Notes: generated from the sequence alone by a model not told the origin. DNA of 64,000 bases from Ovis canadensis (GCF_042477335.2 NC_091260.1:58119501-58183500); one strand, 5' to 3'; positions 47,167-58,612 are shown, numbered from the stretch's first letter. Program-made: numbers and translations.

Positions 47167-47580
47167 AAGTCAGTACCAATTGTGGAGAGTCTCCATAACA
47201 AAAAGCTAAACCATGTGTTGTTAGTTTAGGGACTAGGTGGTGAGCAGAGGCTAGAAGGGCAATGAGGAGACAGGAAGTCGGAAAAGCACTGAGAAAACTG
47301 ATGCAGAAGGCTGGAGGGAGGCAGATGTGCTATGATGAGCCAGCACAACTGGCAATACTGTCACCTAAGGCAACTTGGAAAGCAGAAGATAGGCCTAATA
47401 AATTTATGAATCTGGCTAAAAAAAAAAATAAAAAAAAACACACAAATAAACACAAATAATGTCTTTAACTTCTGCATCAAACTTACCAAAAAAAAAACAA
47501 AAACGAAAAAGTTTCCATTCACCCCTCTACTTTTTCACAGGGCATTTAGTCACTATATTCACTGCTCTATACTCACTGTG
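47167..47580. other. Unassigned sequence with A-rich tracts
   Basis: It may be more of the LTR-like repeat or its internal region, but I cannot place it. A-rich runs at 47420-47458 and 47486-47508. Confidence 0.45.
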
Positions 47581-47582
47581 CA

Positions 47583-47630
<48 letters not shown>
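47581..47630. repeat. (GT)n microsatellite
   Basis: About 45 bases of GT repeat with one interruption, directly beside the 3' side of a minus-strand Bov-tA. It is a plausible length-variable marker. Confidence 0.97.
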
Positions 47631-47632
<2 letters not shown>

Positions 47633-47832
47633 TTGGTCAGTCATGTCCAACTGTTTGTGATCTCATGGACTGTAGCTTCTCCAGGCTGATCTTTCCATGG
47701 AATTCACCAGAAAAGAATATTGGCATAGATTGCCATTTCCTTCTCCAGGGGAACTTCCCAACTCAGGGCACAAACCCTGATCTGCTGTGTTGCAGGCAGA
47801 TTATTTTACTGTCTGAGGCACCAGGGACGCAC
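47631..47832 (-). mobile_element. Bov-tA SINE, minus strand
   Basis: GTTGGTCAGTCATGTCCAAC, TCCATGGAATTCACCAGAAA, GATTGCCATTTCCTTCTCC, TGCTGTGTTGCAGGCAG and the head end GAGGCACCAGGGACGC. Moderately diverged. Confidence 0.92.
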
Positions 47833-48467
47833 CTCTACTCTTTCCTAACTGTTTGCCATAGCCAACATCCTCTTCCCTATCTACAGCTAATTTAAGATTG
47901 GTTCATTTTGTTCCCTGAACAATCTTAAAACTTCTGCTTTTCCATCTATAATACTGAATGCTTCTGATTATTTCTCCTATTATTTTGATTGTAATTTCTA
48001 CAAGGATTTTATTGACATTTATTTTTTAAACTTCTGTATGTGATTTCAAGATTCTGTTCTAATTCATATTCTGTTTTCCACATGCTCAATGAATTATCAC
48101 CATTATGTCAATGCTATGAAAACAGGATTGTTACCATTTCTGGACAGGCACAAATTTATTTTTGCCTAATTGCAGTAAAGATGGGTTTTTCCATCTCCAC
48201 ACATGTCCATGAAAAAGCAAAGTATAGTCTAAAACTGACTCATAGAAATGCATGCATATTTTCTATTCTGTGTTTCTTCCTGCCTTTCTGTCACTTTTGT
48301 AGTCACCATATTAACAGTCCAAATATTTCGTAAGAGTAACAATTGCTATTTTTCATTATTTAGTTGCTAATAAATACCCATTTTCACCTTCTATAAACAC
48401 GTTTTTCTTACTATAGACTGCCATACCAGATTGCTTCCAATAAATTAAATGTCTTATGATTTGAATT
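47833..48467. other. Unique intergenic sequence
   Basis: No gene or repeat recognised. The 97-codon frame at 48040-48333 has no domain that I know. Confidence 0.55.
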
Positions 48468-48475
48468 TCCAATAC

Positions 48476-49478
48476 TACCACCTGACCTGCCTCTTGAGAA
48501 ACCTATATGCAGGTCAGGAAGTAATAGTTAGAACAGCACATGGAAAAACAGAATGGTTCCAAATAGGAAAAGGACTACGCCAAGGCTGTATATGTTACCC
48601 GGCTTATTTAACTTATATGCAGAGTACATCATGAGAAACGCTGGGCTAGAAGAAGCACAAGCTAGAATCAAGATTGCTGGGAGAAATATCAATAACCTCA
48701 GATATGCAGATGATACCACTCTTATGGCAGAAAGTGAAGAGGAACTAAAATGTCTCTTTTTGAAAGTGAAAGAGGAGAGTGAAAAAGTTGACTTAAAGCT
48801 CAACATTCAGAACTAAGATAATGGCTTCTGGTCCCATCACTTCATGGGAAAAAGATGGGGAAACAGTGGAAACAGTGTCAGACTTTATTTTGGGGGGCTC
48901 CAAAATCACTGCAGATGGTGATTGCAGCCATGAAATTAACAGATGCTTATTCCTTGGAAGGAAAGTTATGACCAACCTAGATAGCTTATTGAAAAGCAAA
49001 GACATTACTTTGCCAAAAAAGGTCCATCTAGTCAAGGCTACGGTTTTTCCAGTGGTCATGAATGTATGTGAGATTTGGACTGTGAAGAAAGCTGAGTGCC
49101 AAAGAATTGATGCTTTTGAACTGTGGTGTTGTGGAAGACTCTTGAGAGTCCCTTGGACTACAAGGAGATCCAACCAGTCTATCCTAAAGGAGATGAGTCC
49201 TGGGTGTTCATTGGATGGACTGATGCTGAAGCTGAAACCCCAATACTTTGGCCACCTATGTGAAGAGTTGACTCATTGGGAAAGACTTTGCTGCTGGGAG
49301 GGATTGGATGGAAGAGGAGAAGGAGACGACAGAGGATGAGATGGCTGGATGGCATCACCAACTCGATGGACATGAGTTTGAGTGAACTCTGGGTGTTGAT
49401 GATGGACAGGGAGGCCTGGCATGCTGCAACTCATGGGGTCACAAAAAGTTGGACATGACTGAGTGGCTGAACTGAGCT
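48476..49478 (+). mobile_element. BovB LINE, 5'-truncated
   Basis: It begins in the RT at CACCTGACCTGCCTCTTGAG. RQGC survives, but a loss near 48590 breaks the ILSP motif. RYADDTTLMAESEEELK is intact (about 48700), one frameshift follows near 48812, and a long frame 48821-49339 covers the C-terminal domain. It ends at GACTGAGTGGCTGAACTGAG (49457-49476). I found no clear duplication. Confidence 0.93.
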
Positions 49479-49606
49479 GAACTAAATCTTACTAGAGGGA
49501 CATTATCTATACTAGATTTAATATTTCTGCGTATAACTATTTATACTCTCCATTTTCATATACATGTGCTTCATATGTCTGGTTCCAGTTTTAAGTTTTG
49601 ATAGCA

Positions 49607-49876
49607 CAGAATGATGCTAAAGCTGAAACTCCAGTACTTTGGCCACCTCATGAGAAGAGTTGACTCATTGGAAAAGACTCTGATGCTGGGAGGGATTGGG
49701 GGCAGGAGGAGCTGGGGACGACAGAGGATGAATTGACTGGATGGCATCACTGACTCAATGGACATGAGTCTGAGTGAACTCTGGGAGTTGGTGATGGACA
49801 GGGAGGCCTGGCGTTCTGCAATTCATGGGGTCACAAAGAGTTGGACACGACTGAGGGATTGAATTGAACTGAACGG
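49607..49876 (+). mobile_element. BovB LINE 3' end
   Basis: A short copy of the last ~270 bp, from AATGATGCTAAAGCTGAAAC to the tail ATTGAATTGAACTGAACG. It lies 130 bp after the previous BovB in the same direction but starts and ends independently, so it is a separate insertion. Confidence 0.92.
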
Positions 49877-50363
49877 AACCACAGATATTGATATTTTCTT
49901 TGTGACCAATAAAAAGTTAAGTACATCATATCAATAGCTTCTGTTCACTGCTTCATATGTAATTTATGTTCTGCTACAGAAAAATTACATGGTTGTTACT
50001 GGATAATGTGACTTAGTAGCACTTTTATTGAAATTTGTCTTTCTCCTGAGAAAATGTTGGTATATACATGAGAGTAGAATTCTTTTTACAAGCTCGTGTT
50101 GCTTGAAATAATTACAAAAATTTGAGATATAATCTGACTGATATCTTCTGGTGTTTCATTCACTTCACCATTTGGACACCTGAGAAATCTGCTTACCCCT
50201 TATTTAGCAAAAAGCTGTGTATGTTTCATGTCTAAAACTAACAGGCATCCAGAATCCACTCAATAACAGGAAATTTAATAAACACTAAAGTGCAAAGCCA
50301 AAGAATAAATCATCTCTTTGTCAGTGAATTCTCAGAAGGTAGGTTAGAAAATTTCATTATTTT
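49877..50363. other. Unique intergenic sequence
   Basis: No gene or repeat recognised. Confidence 0.55.
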
Positions 50364-50377
50364 AAAGAGTGATATGT

Positions 50378-50723
50378 CTATTTAGTTCTTTGGCCCATTT
50401 TTTGATTGGGTCGTTTATTTTTCTGGAGTTGAGCTGCAGAAGTTGCTTGTATATTTTTGAGATTAGTTGTTTGTCAGTTGCTTCATTTGCTATTATTTTC
50501 TCCCATTCAGATGGCTGTCTTTTCACCTTGCTTATATTTTCCTTTGTTGTGCAGAAGCTTTTAATTAGATCCCATTTGTTTATTTTTGCTTTTATTTCCA
50601 GCATTCTGGGAGGTGGATCATAGAGGATCCTGCTGTGATTTATGTCTGAGAGTGTTTTGCCTATGTTCTCCTCTAGGAGTTTTATAGTTTCTGATCTTAC
50701 ATTTAGATCTTTAATCCATTTTT
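50378..50723 (-). mobile_element. L1_BT inverted 5' segment
   Basis: Antisense ORF2 from [20 protein letters not shown] to KKWAKELN (minus-strand frame 50362-50757). The target-site duplication AAAGAGTGATATGT is 14 bp and perfect (50364-50377, 51675-51688). It joins head-to-head to 50724 with no obvious loss: this segment ends at AAATAGACA and the other resumes at TTTCTCC. Confidence 0.96.
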
Positions 50724-51674
50724 CTCCAAAGAAGACATACGGATGGCTAACAAACACATGAAAAGATGCTCAACATCACTCATTATTAGAGAAATGCAAA
50801 TCAAAACCACAGTGAGGTACCACTTCACACCAGTCAGAATGGCTATGATCCAAAAATCTGCAAGCAATAAATGCTGGAGAGGGTGTGGAGAAAAGGGAAC
50901 CCTCCTACACTGTTGGTGGGAATGCAAACTAGTACAGCCACTATGGAGAACAGTGTGGAGATTCCTTAAAAAATTGCAAATAGAACTACCTTATGACCCA
51001 GCAATCCCACTTCTGGGCATACACACCGAGGAAACCAGAATTGAAAGAGACACATGTACCCCAATGTTCATCGCAGCACTGTTTATAATAGCCAGGACAT
51101 GGAAACAACCTAGATGTCCATCAGCAGATGAATGGATAAGAAAGCTGTGGTACATATACACAATGGAGTATTACTCAGCCGTTAAAAAGAATTCATTTGA
51201 ATCAGTTCTGATGAGATGGATGAAACTGGAGCCGATTATACAGAGTGAAGTAAGCCAGAAAGAAAAACACCAATACAGTATACTAACACATATATATGGA
51301 ATTTAGGAAGATGGCAATGACGACCCTGTATGCAAGACAGGGAAAGAGACACAGATGTGTATAACAGACTTTTGGACTCAGAGGGAGAGGGAGAGGGTGG
51401 GATGATTTGGGAGAATGACATTCTAACATGTATACTATCATGTGAATTGAATCGCCAGTCTATGTCTGACGCAGGATGCAGCATGCTTGGGGCTGGTGCA
51501 TGGGGATGACCCAGAAAGATGTTCTGGGGAGGGAGGTGGGAGGGGGGTTCATGTTTGGGAATGCATGTAAGAATTAAAGATTTTAAAATTTAAAAAATAA
51601 AAAACTAAAAATTAAAAAAAAATAAAATAAAAAAAATAAAGTTACACCGATGAGAAAAAAATAAAAATAAAAAT
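50724..51674 (+). mobile_element. L1_BT 3' segment with interrupted A-tail
   Basis: Plus-strand end of ORF2 (frame 50743-51306: [18 protein letters not shown], intact [18 protein letters not shown] knuckle), then the 3' UTR of the younger group and an A-rich tail. The tail is interrupted by GTTACACCGATGAG at about 51642-51655 and then continues as AAATAAAAATAAAAATAAAG to the duplication. The 188-codon open end of ORF2 is intact in this copy. Confidence 0.97.
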
Positions 51675-51688
51675 AAAGAGTGATATGT

Positions 51689-51960
51689 GGCACACAGGAA
51701 TTAATCAAACAGCCTTAAGGGAATGAATGTGACTACATGCTAAATACCTTTTAAATTAATTTTAACATCTCTGTTGTGTTTCAGGTGATTTTATAGATGT
51801 CTTCTCTGGACAATGAGAATAGAGGCTATTCATAACACTACATAAATATCTGTATTAATTATAGACTGAATTTGTGTAGAACAAATCATTATTTAATTAC
51901 TTTCACGTATGAGATTAAGTTTTTATCATTTTGATAATTGTATTGCATGAATATGGTTAT
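51689..51960. other. Unique intergenic sequence
   Basis: No gene or repeat recognised. Confidence 0.55.
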
Positions 51961-51964
51961 TTTC

Positions 51965-52055
51965 TTTAGTACTAAGATGAGGAAAGTAGGGCTGAAATAT
52001 ATTCAGTAAGTTATCAAATATAACTTACAACTCTGAATCCAGGGCTCTTACATTG
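51965..52055 (-). mobile_element. MIR SINE fragment, minus strand
   Basis: AAGATGAGGAAAGTAGGGCT, CAGTAAGTTATCAAATATAA and CTCTGAATCCAGGGCTCTTA match successive parts of MIR at high divergence. Confidence 0.7.
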
Positions 52056-53039
52056 GAACCAGGAGCAGAAAAAAGGATTCCATGTCTCCTTTTCTCTCAC
52101 TTCCTAAAATTTAATATTTGTTCCCATCACTCTACATTTCAATATGTTTATCTGCTGTAATGCTAGTATCTTTTTAACTATTAGAGCCTTTTTGTTTGCT
52201 TGTCTCCATAGGTAGTTTGAAAGAAGCCAATCTGGCTCCTAAAGTTCTAACTCCATCGTCACTGCTAGTGAGGCCAGGGGCACTCAGGTGGAAGTAACAT
52301 CAATTGCAATCTAGTAAAGGTGTAGCTTTTTTTTGAAGAACTATTGAGGTTATTTAATTTAGTGGAAAAAAAAAGCATGAAAAAGCAAACAAAAATGGCA
52401 TTATGTCTTATTAACCTTTTCTCATATATGTTCCTCTGTCAGTTGTACTATAACGAAGCCAAATAGGTTTCCCTTATATTCATCAAATAAAAGTGATAAC
52501 TACCTATATATAAACACACTCATGCGTCTATGAGGAATAATTAAATGATGCAAGTAAGCTCTTCAGGTAAAAAATACATTCATTGCAAAGTGCAAGAGGT
52601 GTTTACCTTCTAGACACTCAAATGTGACTAAAGACTGAAACAAAGTGAAAGGAATTTAATTAATTTCAAAGGATATTGTTGGCAATTATGGTCAAGACAG
52701 CTCCTTCTATCAAGTGTAAAACATAGCAAAATTTATTTTATAAATGCTTTTACTATTTCTTAAATTTGAAGAATATTGAAGAGAAAACATTTCAATTGGC
52801 AGAATAGGAAAGAAAAAAAAAAAAAAGATTTAAATGTCCAAAGAAGTAACTGTCATATATTGCTGTAAAGATATGAAGTAACCTGATTAAATTTTTCTTT
52901 TAATTTTTGTATAATTTTAAACTTTACTCTCTATTTATTGCAAATATTTGCTATATTCACCAAGTATTACAATATATCCATGTAGCCTACTAGTTTATAC
53001 CTGCTATTTCCTCACTTCTATATTACCCCATTGTCAAAC
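52056..53039. other. Unique AT-rich intergenic sequence
   Basis: No gene or repeat recognised. An A-run lies at 52814-52827. Confidence 0.55.
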
Positions 53040-53770
53040 TGGGAACCCATCACTAGAGAACACAAAGGAAATTTTCCTTCACTCTTGGTGGGAATGTAAA
53101 CTGATAAAACCACTATGAAAAGCAATATGGTGTTTACACAAAAAAGTAAAACTATAACTGCCATACAACTCAGTAATTCTACTCCTGGATATATATCTGA
53201 ATACTAATTCAAAAATACTACTACAAAAGTACTAATTCAAAAAGATACATGCACCTAAATGTTTATAGTAACATTAGTTACAATTGTCAAAATATGAAAT
53301 CAACCTAAGTGTTCACCAACAGATGAATGGATAAAGAAGATATGGTAAATATATATACACTGGAATACTATTTGCAAATAAAAATAACATTTTTTCTCAT
53401 TTGTAGCAACTTGGATGGACTTAGAGGGTACTATGCTAAGTGAAATGAGTCAGTAAGAGAAAGACAAATATTATATGGTATCATTTGTATGTGGGATCTA
53501 AAAAATGCAGCAAATTAGTGAATATAGCAAAAGAGAGGCAGGCACAGATACAGAGAACAAACTAGTATTTGGTAGCCTCATATCTTGAATACAGAAAGAA
53601 ACGGGATTTTGTAGCCTGTTGAGGAAGTGTGCAAGGATGACCTATTTTAAAAGATGAGATAAGTCACATACAGAAAGTATTGTACAAAGCATGGCTTTGG
53701 AAATGCAAATTCAGGAGTAATCTTATTTTCTCCCCATCCAAAAAAATAAAAAATAAACAAACAAACAGTA
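53040..53770 (+). mobile_element. Old L1 3' region (L1MA-like), decayed
   Basis: The order is that of the end of L1 ORF2 and its 3' UTR, but far more diverged than L1_BT: CTCTTGGTGGGAATGTAAAC, CCTGGATATATATCTGAATA, CACCAACAGATGAATGGATA, AACTTGGATGGACTTAGAGG, TAAGTGAAATGAGTCAGTAA and TATTATATGGTATCATTTGT. A decayed A-rich end lies at 53742-53768. Stops are in all frames. Confidence 0.85.
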
Positions 53771-53879
53771 GCTGTTTATGTGTCCCACACTAACTAGAGA
53801 GCTATTATAGGATTTATTTCAAGATGAAGAGAAAATATAGATATATCAAAGCATATGAAGAAATTACTATAGCATATAT

Positions 53880-54884
53880 TCAGTTCAGTTCAGTTGCTCA
53901 GTCATGTCCGACTCTCTGTGACCCCGTGAATCGCAGCACACCAGGCCTCTCTGTCCATCAACAACTCCCAGAATTCACTCAGATTCACGGCAATCGAGTC
54001 AATGATGCCATCCAGCCATCTCATCCTCGGTCGTCCCCTTCTCCTCCTGCCCCCAATCCCTCCCAGCATCAGAATCTTTTCCAATGAGTCAAATCTTTGC
54101 ACAAGGTGGCCAAAGTCCTGGAGTTTCAGCTTTAGCATCATTCCTTCCAAAGAAATCCCAGGGCTGATCTCCTTCAGAATGGACTGGTTGGATCGCCTTG
54201 CAGTCCAAGGGACTCTCAAGAGTCTTCTCCAACACCACAGTTTAAAAGCATCAATTCTTCGGCACTCAGCCTTCTTCATAGTCCAACTCTCACATCCATA
54301 CATGACCACTGGGAAAACCATAGCCTTGACTAGACGGACCTTAGTAGGCAAAGTAATGCCTCTGCTTTTGAATATGCTATCTAGGTTGGTCATAACTTTT
54401 CCTCCAAGGAGTAAACGTCTTTTAATTTCATGGCTGCAGTCACCATCTGCAGTGATTTTGGAGCCTCAGAAATTAAAGTCTGACACTGTTTCCACTCTTC
54501 CCCATCTCTTTCCCATGAAGTGATGGGACCAGATGCCATGATCTTCGTTTTCTGAATGTTGAGCTTTAAGCCAACTTTTTGACTCTTCTCTTCCACTTTC
54601 ATCAAGAGGCTTTTTAGTTCCTGTTCACTTTGTGCCATAAGGGTGGTATCATCTGCATATCTAAGGTTATTGATATTTCTCCCAGCAATCTTGATTCCAG
54701 CTTGTACTTCATCCATCCTAGGATTTCTCATGATGTACTCTACGTATAAGTTAAATAAGCAGGGTGACAATATACAGCCTTGACGTACTCCTTTTCCTAT
54801 TTGGAACCAGTCTGTTGTTCCATGTCCAGTTCTAACTGTTGCTTCCTGACCTGCATACAGATTTCTCAAGAGGCAGGTCATTAA
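53880..54884 (-). mobile_element. BovB LINE, 5'-truncated, minus strand
   Basis: The tail is at 53880-53895 (TTCAGTTCAGTTCAG) and the body reaches the RT (minus strand LTCLLRNLYAGQEATVRTGH near 54870). The minus-strand frame 54390-54917 has VRQGCILSPCLFNLYVEY and the intact RYADDTTLMAQSEQELK catalytic box; the C-terminal domain lies in another frame (53902-54393). One frameshift near 54390-54480 separates them. It is one of the better-preserved BovB copies here. Confidence 0.95.
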
Positions 54885-55478
54885 ATCCAAAGAAAAAGTA
54901 AAAAATTGGACTTCCACAGGGATGTTTAAGTATCAACTTAATGCATATGTAGCATAACTATATATTAAAACAGATTGATACATTTAATATAAATCAATAT
55001 TTTAAATTTATTCTGTCAATATACTTTTTATTCAAAATTTAGCTTCTATGAGCAAAGTAATAGTTGTTAAAAATAAATTATATTTTCAAAATACTTCATT
55101 AATAGGAGTAACTGTCATTTCATTTTACAGAATTACTAAAGTTTGGTTTCAAACCACCTCAATAAAGTGAATCACAAAGATTTTTGGTTTCCATTGAATA
55201 TAAAACATGTTTACAAGATACCATGGTCTATCAATTGTGCAACATCATCATGTCTAAAAACATAATGTACTTATTTCAATTTAAAAATACTTTTTGCTAA
55301 AAGATGCTAATCATCGAGTCTTAAAGCAGCAGTAATAACATAAACTATCAGTGATTAAAGATCACCATAATAAAAATAATAAAACAAAATATTTGAAAAA
55401 TTACCTATTACACAGAGACAGAATGTGAGAAAATGCTGTTGGAAAAATGGCCCCAATAGATTTACTCTATGCAGAATT
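54885..55478. other. Unique AT-rich intergenic sequence
   Basis: No gene or repeat recognised. Confidence 0.55.
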
Positions 55479-55687
55479 GGGGCTTCCATTGTGGCTTAGA
55501 TGGTAAAGAATTGTCTGCAATGCAGGAAACCCAGGTTCCAATCCTGAGTAGGGAAGATTCCCTGGAGAAGGGAATAGTAACCCACTCCAGTATTCTTCCA
55601 TGGAGAATCCCTTGGACAAAGAAGCCTCGCAGACTACAGCCCATAGGGTGGTAAAGAGTTGGAAACAACTGAACAACTAGTACTTTC
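55479..55687 (+). mobile_element. Bov-tA SINE
   Basis: GGGGCTTCCATTGTGGCTTA head, GGTTCCAATCCTGAGTAGGG, GAAGATTCCCTGGAGAAGGG, TTCTTCCATGGAGAATCCC and the end GAGTTGGAAACAACTGAAC. Confidence 0.92.
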
Positions 55688-55767
55688 ATGAAGAAATGCC
55701 ACAAATATTTAATTAATAAAAAGCAAATATCAATAAAGCATAATGAACCAAAGTGCAATAAAATTAT

Positions 55768-55952
55768 ATATACAATTTTATTATGAAGTATATATATATA
55801 ATTATATTATAAAGTATATATAATTATTTATATATAAAGTATATATATATTTAAAATTATATTTAAAGTAAAGTATATACAATCATATATGTATAATATA
55901 TTTTATACTATATAATATATAAAATATATATTATATATTATACATATATATA
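55768..55952. repeat. TA-rich low-complexity tract
   Basis: About 185 bases of TATATA and AAGTATATA units, ending where a BovB 3' end starts. Confidence 0.95.
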
Positions 55953-56202
55953 TGAAGCTGAAACTCCAGTACTTTGACTACCTGATGTGAAGAGCTGACT
56001 CACTGGAAAAGACCTTGATACTGGGAAAGATTGAAAGCAAGAAAAGAAGGGTATGACAGGATGAGACGGTTGGATGGCATCACTGAAACAGTGGACATGA
56101 GTTTGAGTCAACTGCAGGAGTTGATGATGGACAGGGAGGCCTGATGTGCTCCAGTCCATGGGGCCACAAAGAGTTGGACACCACTGAGTGACTGAACTGA
56201 AC
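55953..56202 (+). mobile_element. BovB LINE 3' end
   Basis: From TGAAGCTGAAACTCCAGTAC to the tail GAGTGACTGAACTGAACTGG. Its end abuts an antisense BovB endonuclease piece at 56203. Confidence 0.92.
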
Positions 56203-56580
56203 TGGTGATGTCCATGTGTAGAGTCTCTTGTGTTGTGTGAAGAGGGTGTTTGCTATGAACAGTGCATTCTCTCGGCAGAACTCTATTAGCCTTTGCCTTG
56301 CTTCATTCTGTACTCCAAGACCAAATTTACTTGTTACTCCAGGTGTTTCTTGACTTCCTACTTTTGCATTCCAGTCCCCTATAATGAAAAGGACATCTTG
56401 TTTGGGTGTTAGTTCTAGGTCTTGTAGGTCTTCATAGAACAGTTCAACTTCAGCTTCTTCAGCATTACTGATCGGGGCATAGACTTGAATTACCATGATA
56501 TTGAATGGTTTGCCTTGGAAACAAACAGAGATCATTGTGTCATTTTTGAGACTGCATCCAAGTACTGCATTTCGGAGAGT
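56203..56580 (-). mobile_element. BovB endonuclease-domain piece, inverted
   Basis: On the minus strand it is an open frame with MISVCFQGKPFNIMVIQVYA, FYEDLQDLELTPKQDVLFII, GDWNAKVGSQETPGVTSKFG and QRLIEFCRENALFIANTLF, the endonuclease region. It ends at 56580, where sequence from the BovB 3' end starts on the opposite strand. The reverse transcriptase part is absent between them. Confidence 0.92.
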
Positions 56581-56870
56581 TGTATCATAAAGAAGGCTGA
56601 ATACCAAAGAACTGATGCTTTTGAACTGTGGTGTTGGAGAAGACTCTTGAGAATTCCTTGGACTGCAAAGAGATCAAACCAGTCAATCCAAAAGGAAACC
56701 AACCCTGAATATTCATTTGGAGGACTGATGCTGAAGATGAAACTCCCATATTAGGCCACATGATGCAAAGATCCGACTCTTAAGAAAAGACCCCGAGGCT
56801 GGGAAAGATTGAAGGGAAGAGGATAAAGGGATGACAGAGGATGAGCTGGTTGGATGGCATCACTGACTCA
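56581..56870 (+). mobile_element. BovB 3' segment, left part (split by a SINE)
   Basis: Plus-strand C-terminal domain ([40 protein letters not shown]) and [15 protein letters not shown] block to CATCACTGACTCA at 56870. With 56203-56580 it forms a head-to-head pair like a 5'-inverted insertion. Confidence 0.9.
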
Positions 56871-57084
56871 GGAGAGTATATACATGCTAAGTCTCTCCAG
56901 TCGTGTCTGACTCTTTGACAACTGTAGCTAGTCTGGCTCCCCTGTCAATGATGTTATCCAGGCATAAATACTGGAGTGGGTTGCCATTTCCTTCTTTAGA
57001 GGATCTTTCTGACCTGGGATCAAACCAGCATCTCTTACATCTCCTGCATTAGCAGGCAGGTTCTTTACCAGCAATGCCACCTGG
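56871..57084 (-). mobile_element. Bov-tA SINE inside the BovB, minus strand
   Basis: GCTAAGTCTCTCCAGTCGTG, GGGTTGCCATTTCCTTC, GACCTGGGATCAAACCAGCA and the head end CAGCAATGCCACCTGG at 57069-57084. A small internal duplication of ATCTCTTACATCTCCTGCAT type is visible. Confidence 0.91.
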
Positions 57085-57185
57085 TTTGAGAAAACTCCAG
57101 GAGACAGTGAAGGACAGGGGAAGCCTGAAGTTCAGCAGTTCATGGGGTCACAAAGACCAGGACATGGCTGAGCAACTGAACCACA
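57085..57185 (+). mobile_element. BovB 3' segment, right part
   Basis: It resumes at TTTGAGAAAACTCCAGGAGA and ends at GGCTGAGCAACTGAACCAC. A few bases of BovB (around ATGGACATGAG) are lost at the SINE junction. Confidence 0.88.
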
Positions 57186-58069
57186 AAAATATGTGAATAC
57201 TTATAAACAGTTATGCAGTGTTAGAACAAAACCTGCCCTGTCTCCCTATACACTGCATAGCATTTTTACACTTTTGAAAATATTGACATGTCATGACTTG
57301 AAGATTACTAGAATGTGAGCAATTAACACCATGCTCAGATTTTATATCTTGTGGGAACTGGTTACTTTGCAAATATCTTAAGAACATTTGGTGTTAAATG
57401 ATTATGACAGTATCATACAAAATTCACACACATTTTGTTCATAGAGAAACACTGACAAAATATCTATGGTTAAAAAATTTGAAAGAAAATATTAATTTAA
57501 TAATTTTCCCATTAAACTTATGACCATTGAAGGATATCTCCAGATGTTAGACTAAAATTTAAAATGACTATAAAGCATATTTTTAAAATGGGAGATGAAT
57601 ATACGTGTATATATAAACTTTCACAGCTAATTTTTTTTCTTTATCTTTTCTTGTTTTTCTTATTTTGGTAACTTTCTGCTGTTTCTAAAGAGAAAAATAG
57701 ATATTATATACATAATATATTATTTTACTCTCCAACAAGAGTTTCAACTCTGGATAATAATATTTGCCAACTAAATTTAACTTATTCTGTATAAAAATAG
57801 TACTTTATTAGAATACCTAGCTGTGGAGGGGAGCCATGCACAGTCTGCTTAAATTAATTAAAAAAAATAAACTCTGTTACATACCCAGGAACATGTTAGC
57901 AAGAGTTTTGATAAAGCATATATATACATATATATATTCAGTATATCTGCTTTTATAGAATTTCAATTGCATCTCATATGTAAAATGTGTTTTTGGGGTG
58001 TTTTTGTGTTAACGTTTTATTATATCTGGAATCTACTTTACAGTATTCTCCAGAGCCCTGAAAAGTCTA
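57186..58069. other. Unique AT-rich intergenic sequence
   Basis: No gene or repeat recognised. Confidence 0.55.
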
Positions 58070-58190
58070 TGCATTTTACCTGTGAATGAGGCTAATTATA
58101 AAAATTACCTAAGAATGTAGTGAGAACAGAAAGAGCTAAAAACTTAAAAAGCATTCCCCTTAGATCTTGACATATCTCTAGATGAGATCA
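58070..58190 (+). mobile_element. MIR-like SINE copy 1
   Basis: TTTTACCTGTGAATGAGGCT, ACCTAAGAATGTAGTGAGAA, CAGAAAGAGCTAAAAACTTA and AAAAGCATTCCCCTTAGATC follow the 3' half of MIR. The same non-consensus bases recur at 58482-58600. Confidence 0.65.
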
Positions 58191-58481
58191 TTTCAGTTAT
58201 GTGCTTCATTTTCAACAAAGGTTGATTCAGACATGTGAATCAATAACAGTTTGAATTTTATTTATATTGAAAAGATAAATATTATAAAATTATTAAGGTC
58301 ATTTTTGCTGTGCAGATTTCACACTATATCAGGATGAATCTCGCACACATAATTTTCCCTGTTCTGTCTATCTCAATCCCCTGGAATAATGATAATCTAT
58401 CATAGAGATGATATGCTTAACACATTGGTTTTAACAAAGGTCTCTTGCACTCCAGACAGATTACTTCATTTCATTCATCCT

Positions 58482-58612
58482 GTTTTACCTGTGAATGAGG
58501 TTAATTATGATAATTGCTGCCTAAGAATGTGGTGAGAAATGAAAGAGCTAAAAATTTAAAAAGCGCTTCACTTATATCTTGGCACTCTGTAAGTAGTAAT
58601 TAGATATTAGCT
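58482..58612 (+). mobile_element. MIR-like SINE copy 2
   Basis: TTTTACCTGTGAATGAGGTT, GCCTAAGAATGTGGTGAGAA, TGAAAGAGCTAAAAATTTAA, AAAGCGCTTCACTTATATCT and TGGCACTCTGTAAGTAGTAA. This copy keeps more of the MIR consensus (AAAGCGCTT, TGGCAC). Confidence 0.7.

Noticed and set aside
47581..47630. CRISPR or other regularly spaced array
   Set aside because: It is a plain dinucleotide microsatellite. The frequent repeats in the window are dispersed transposons, not spaced direct repeats.
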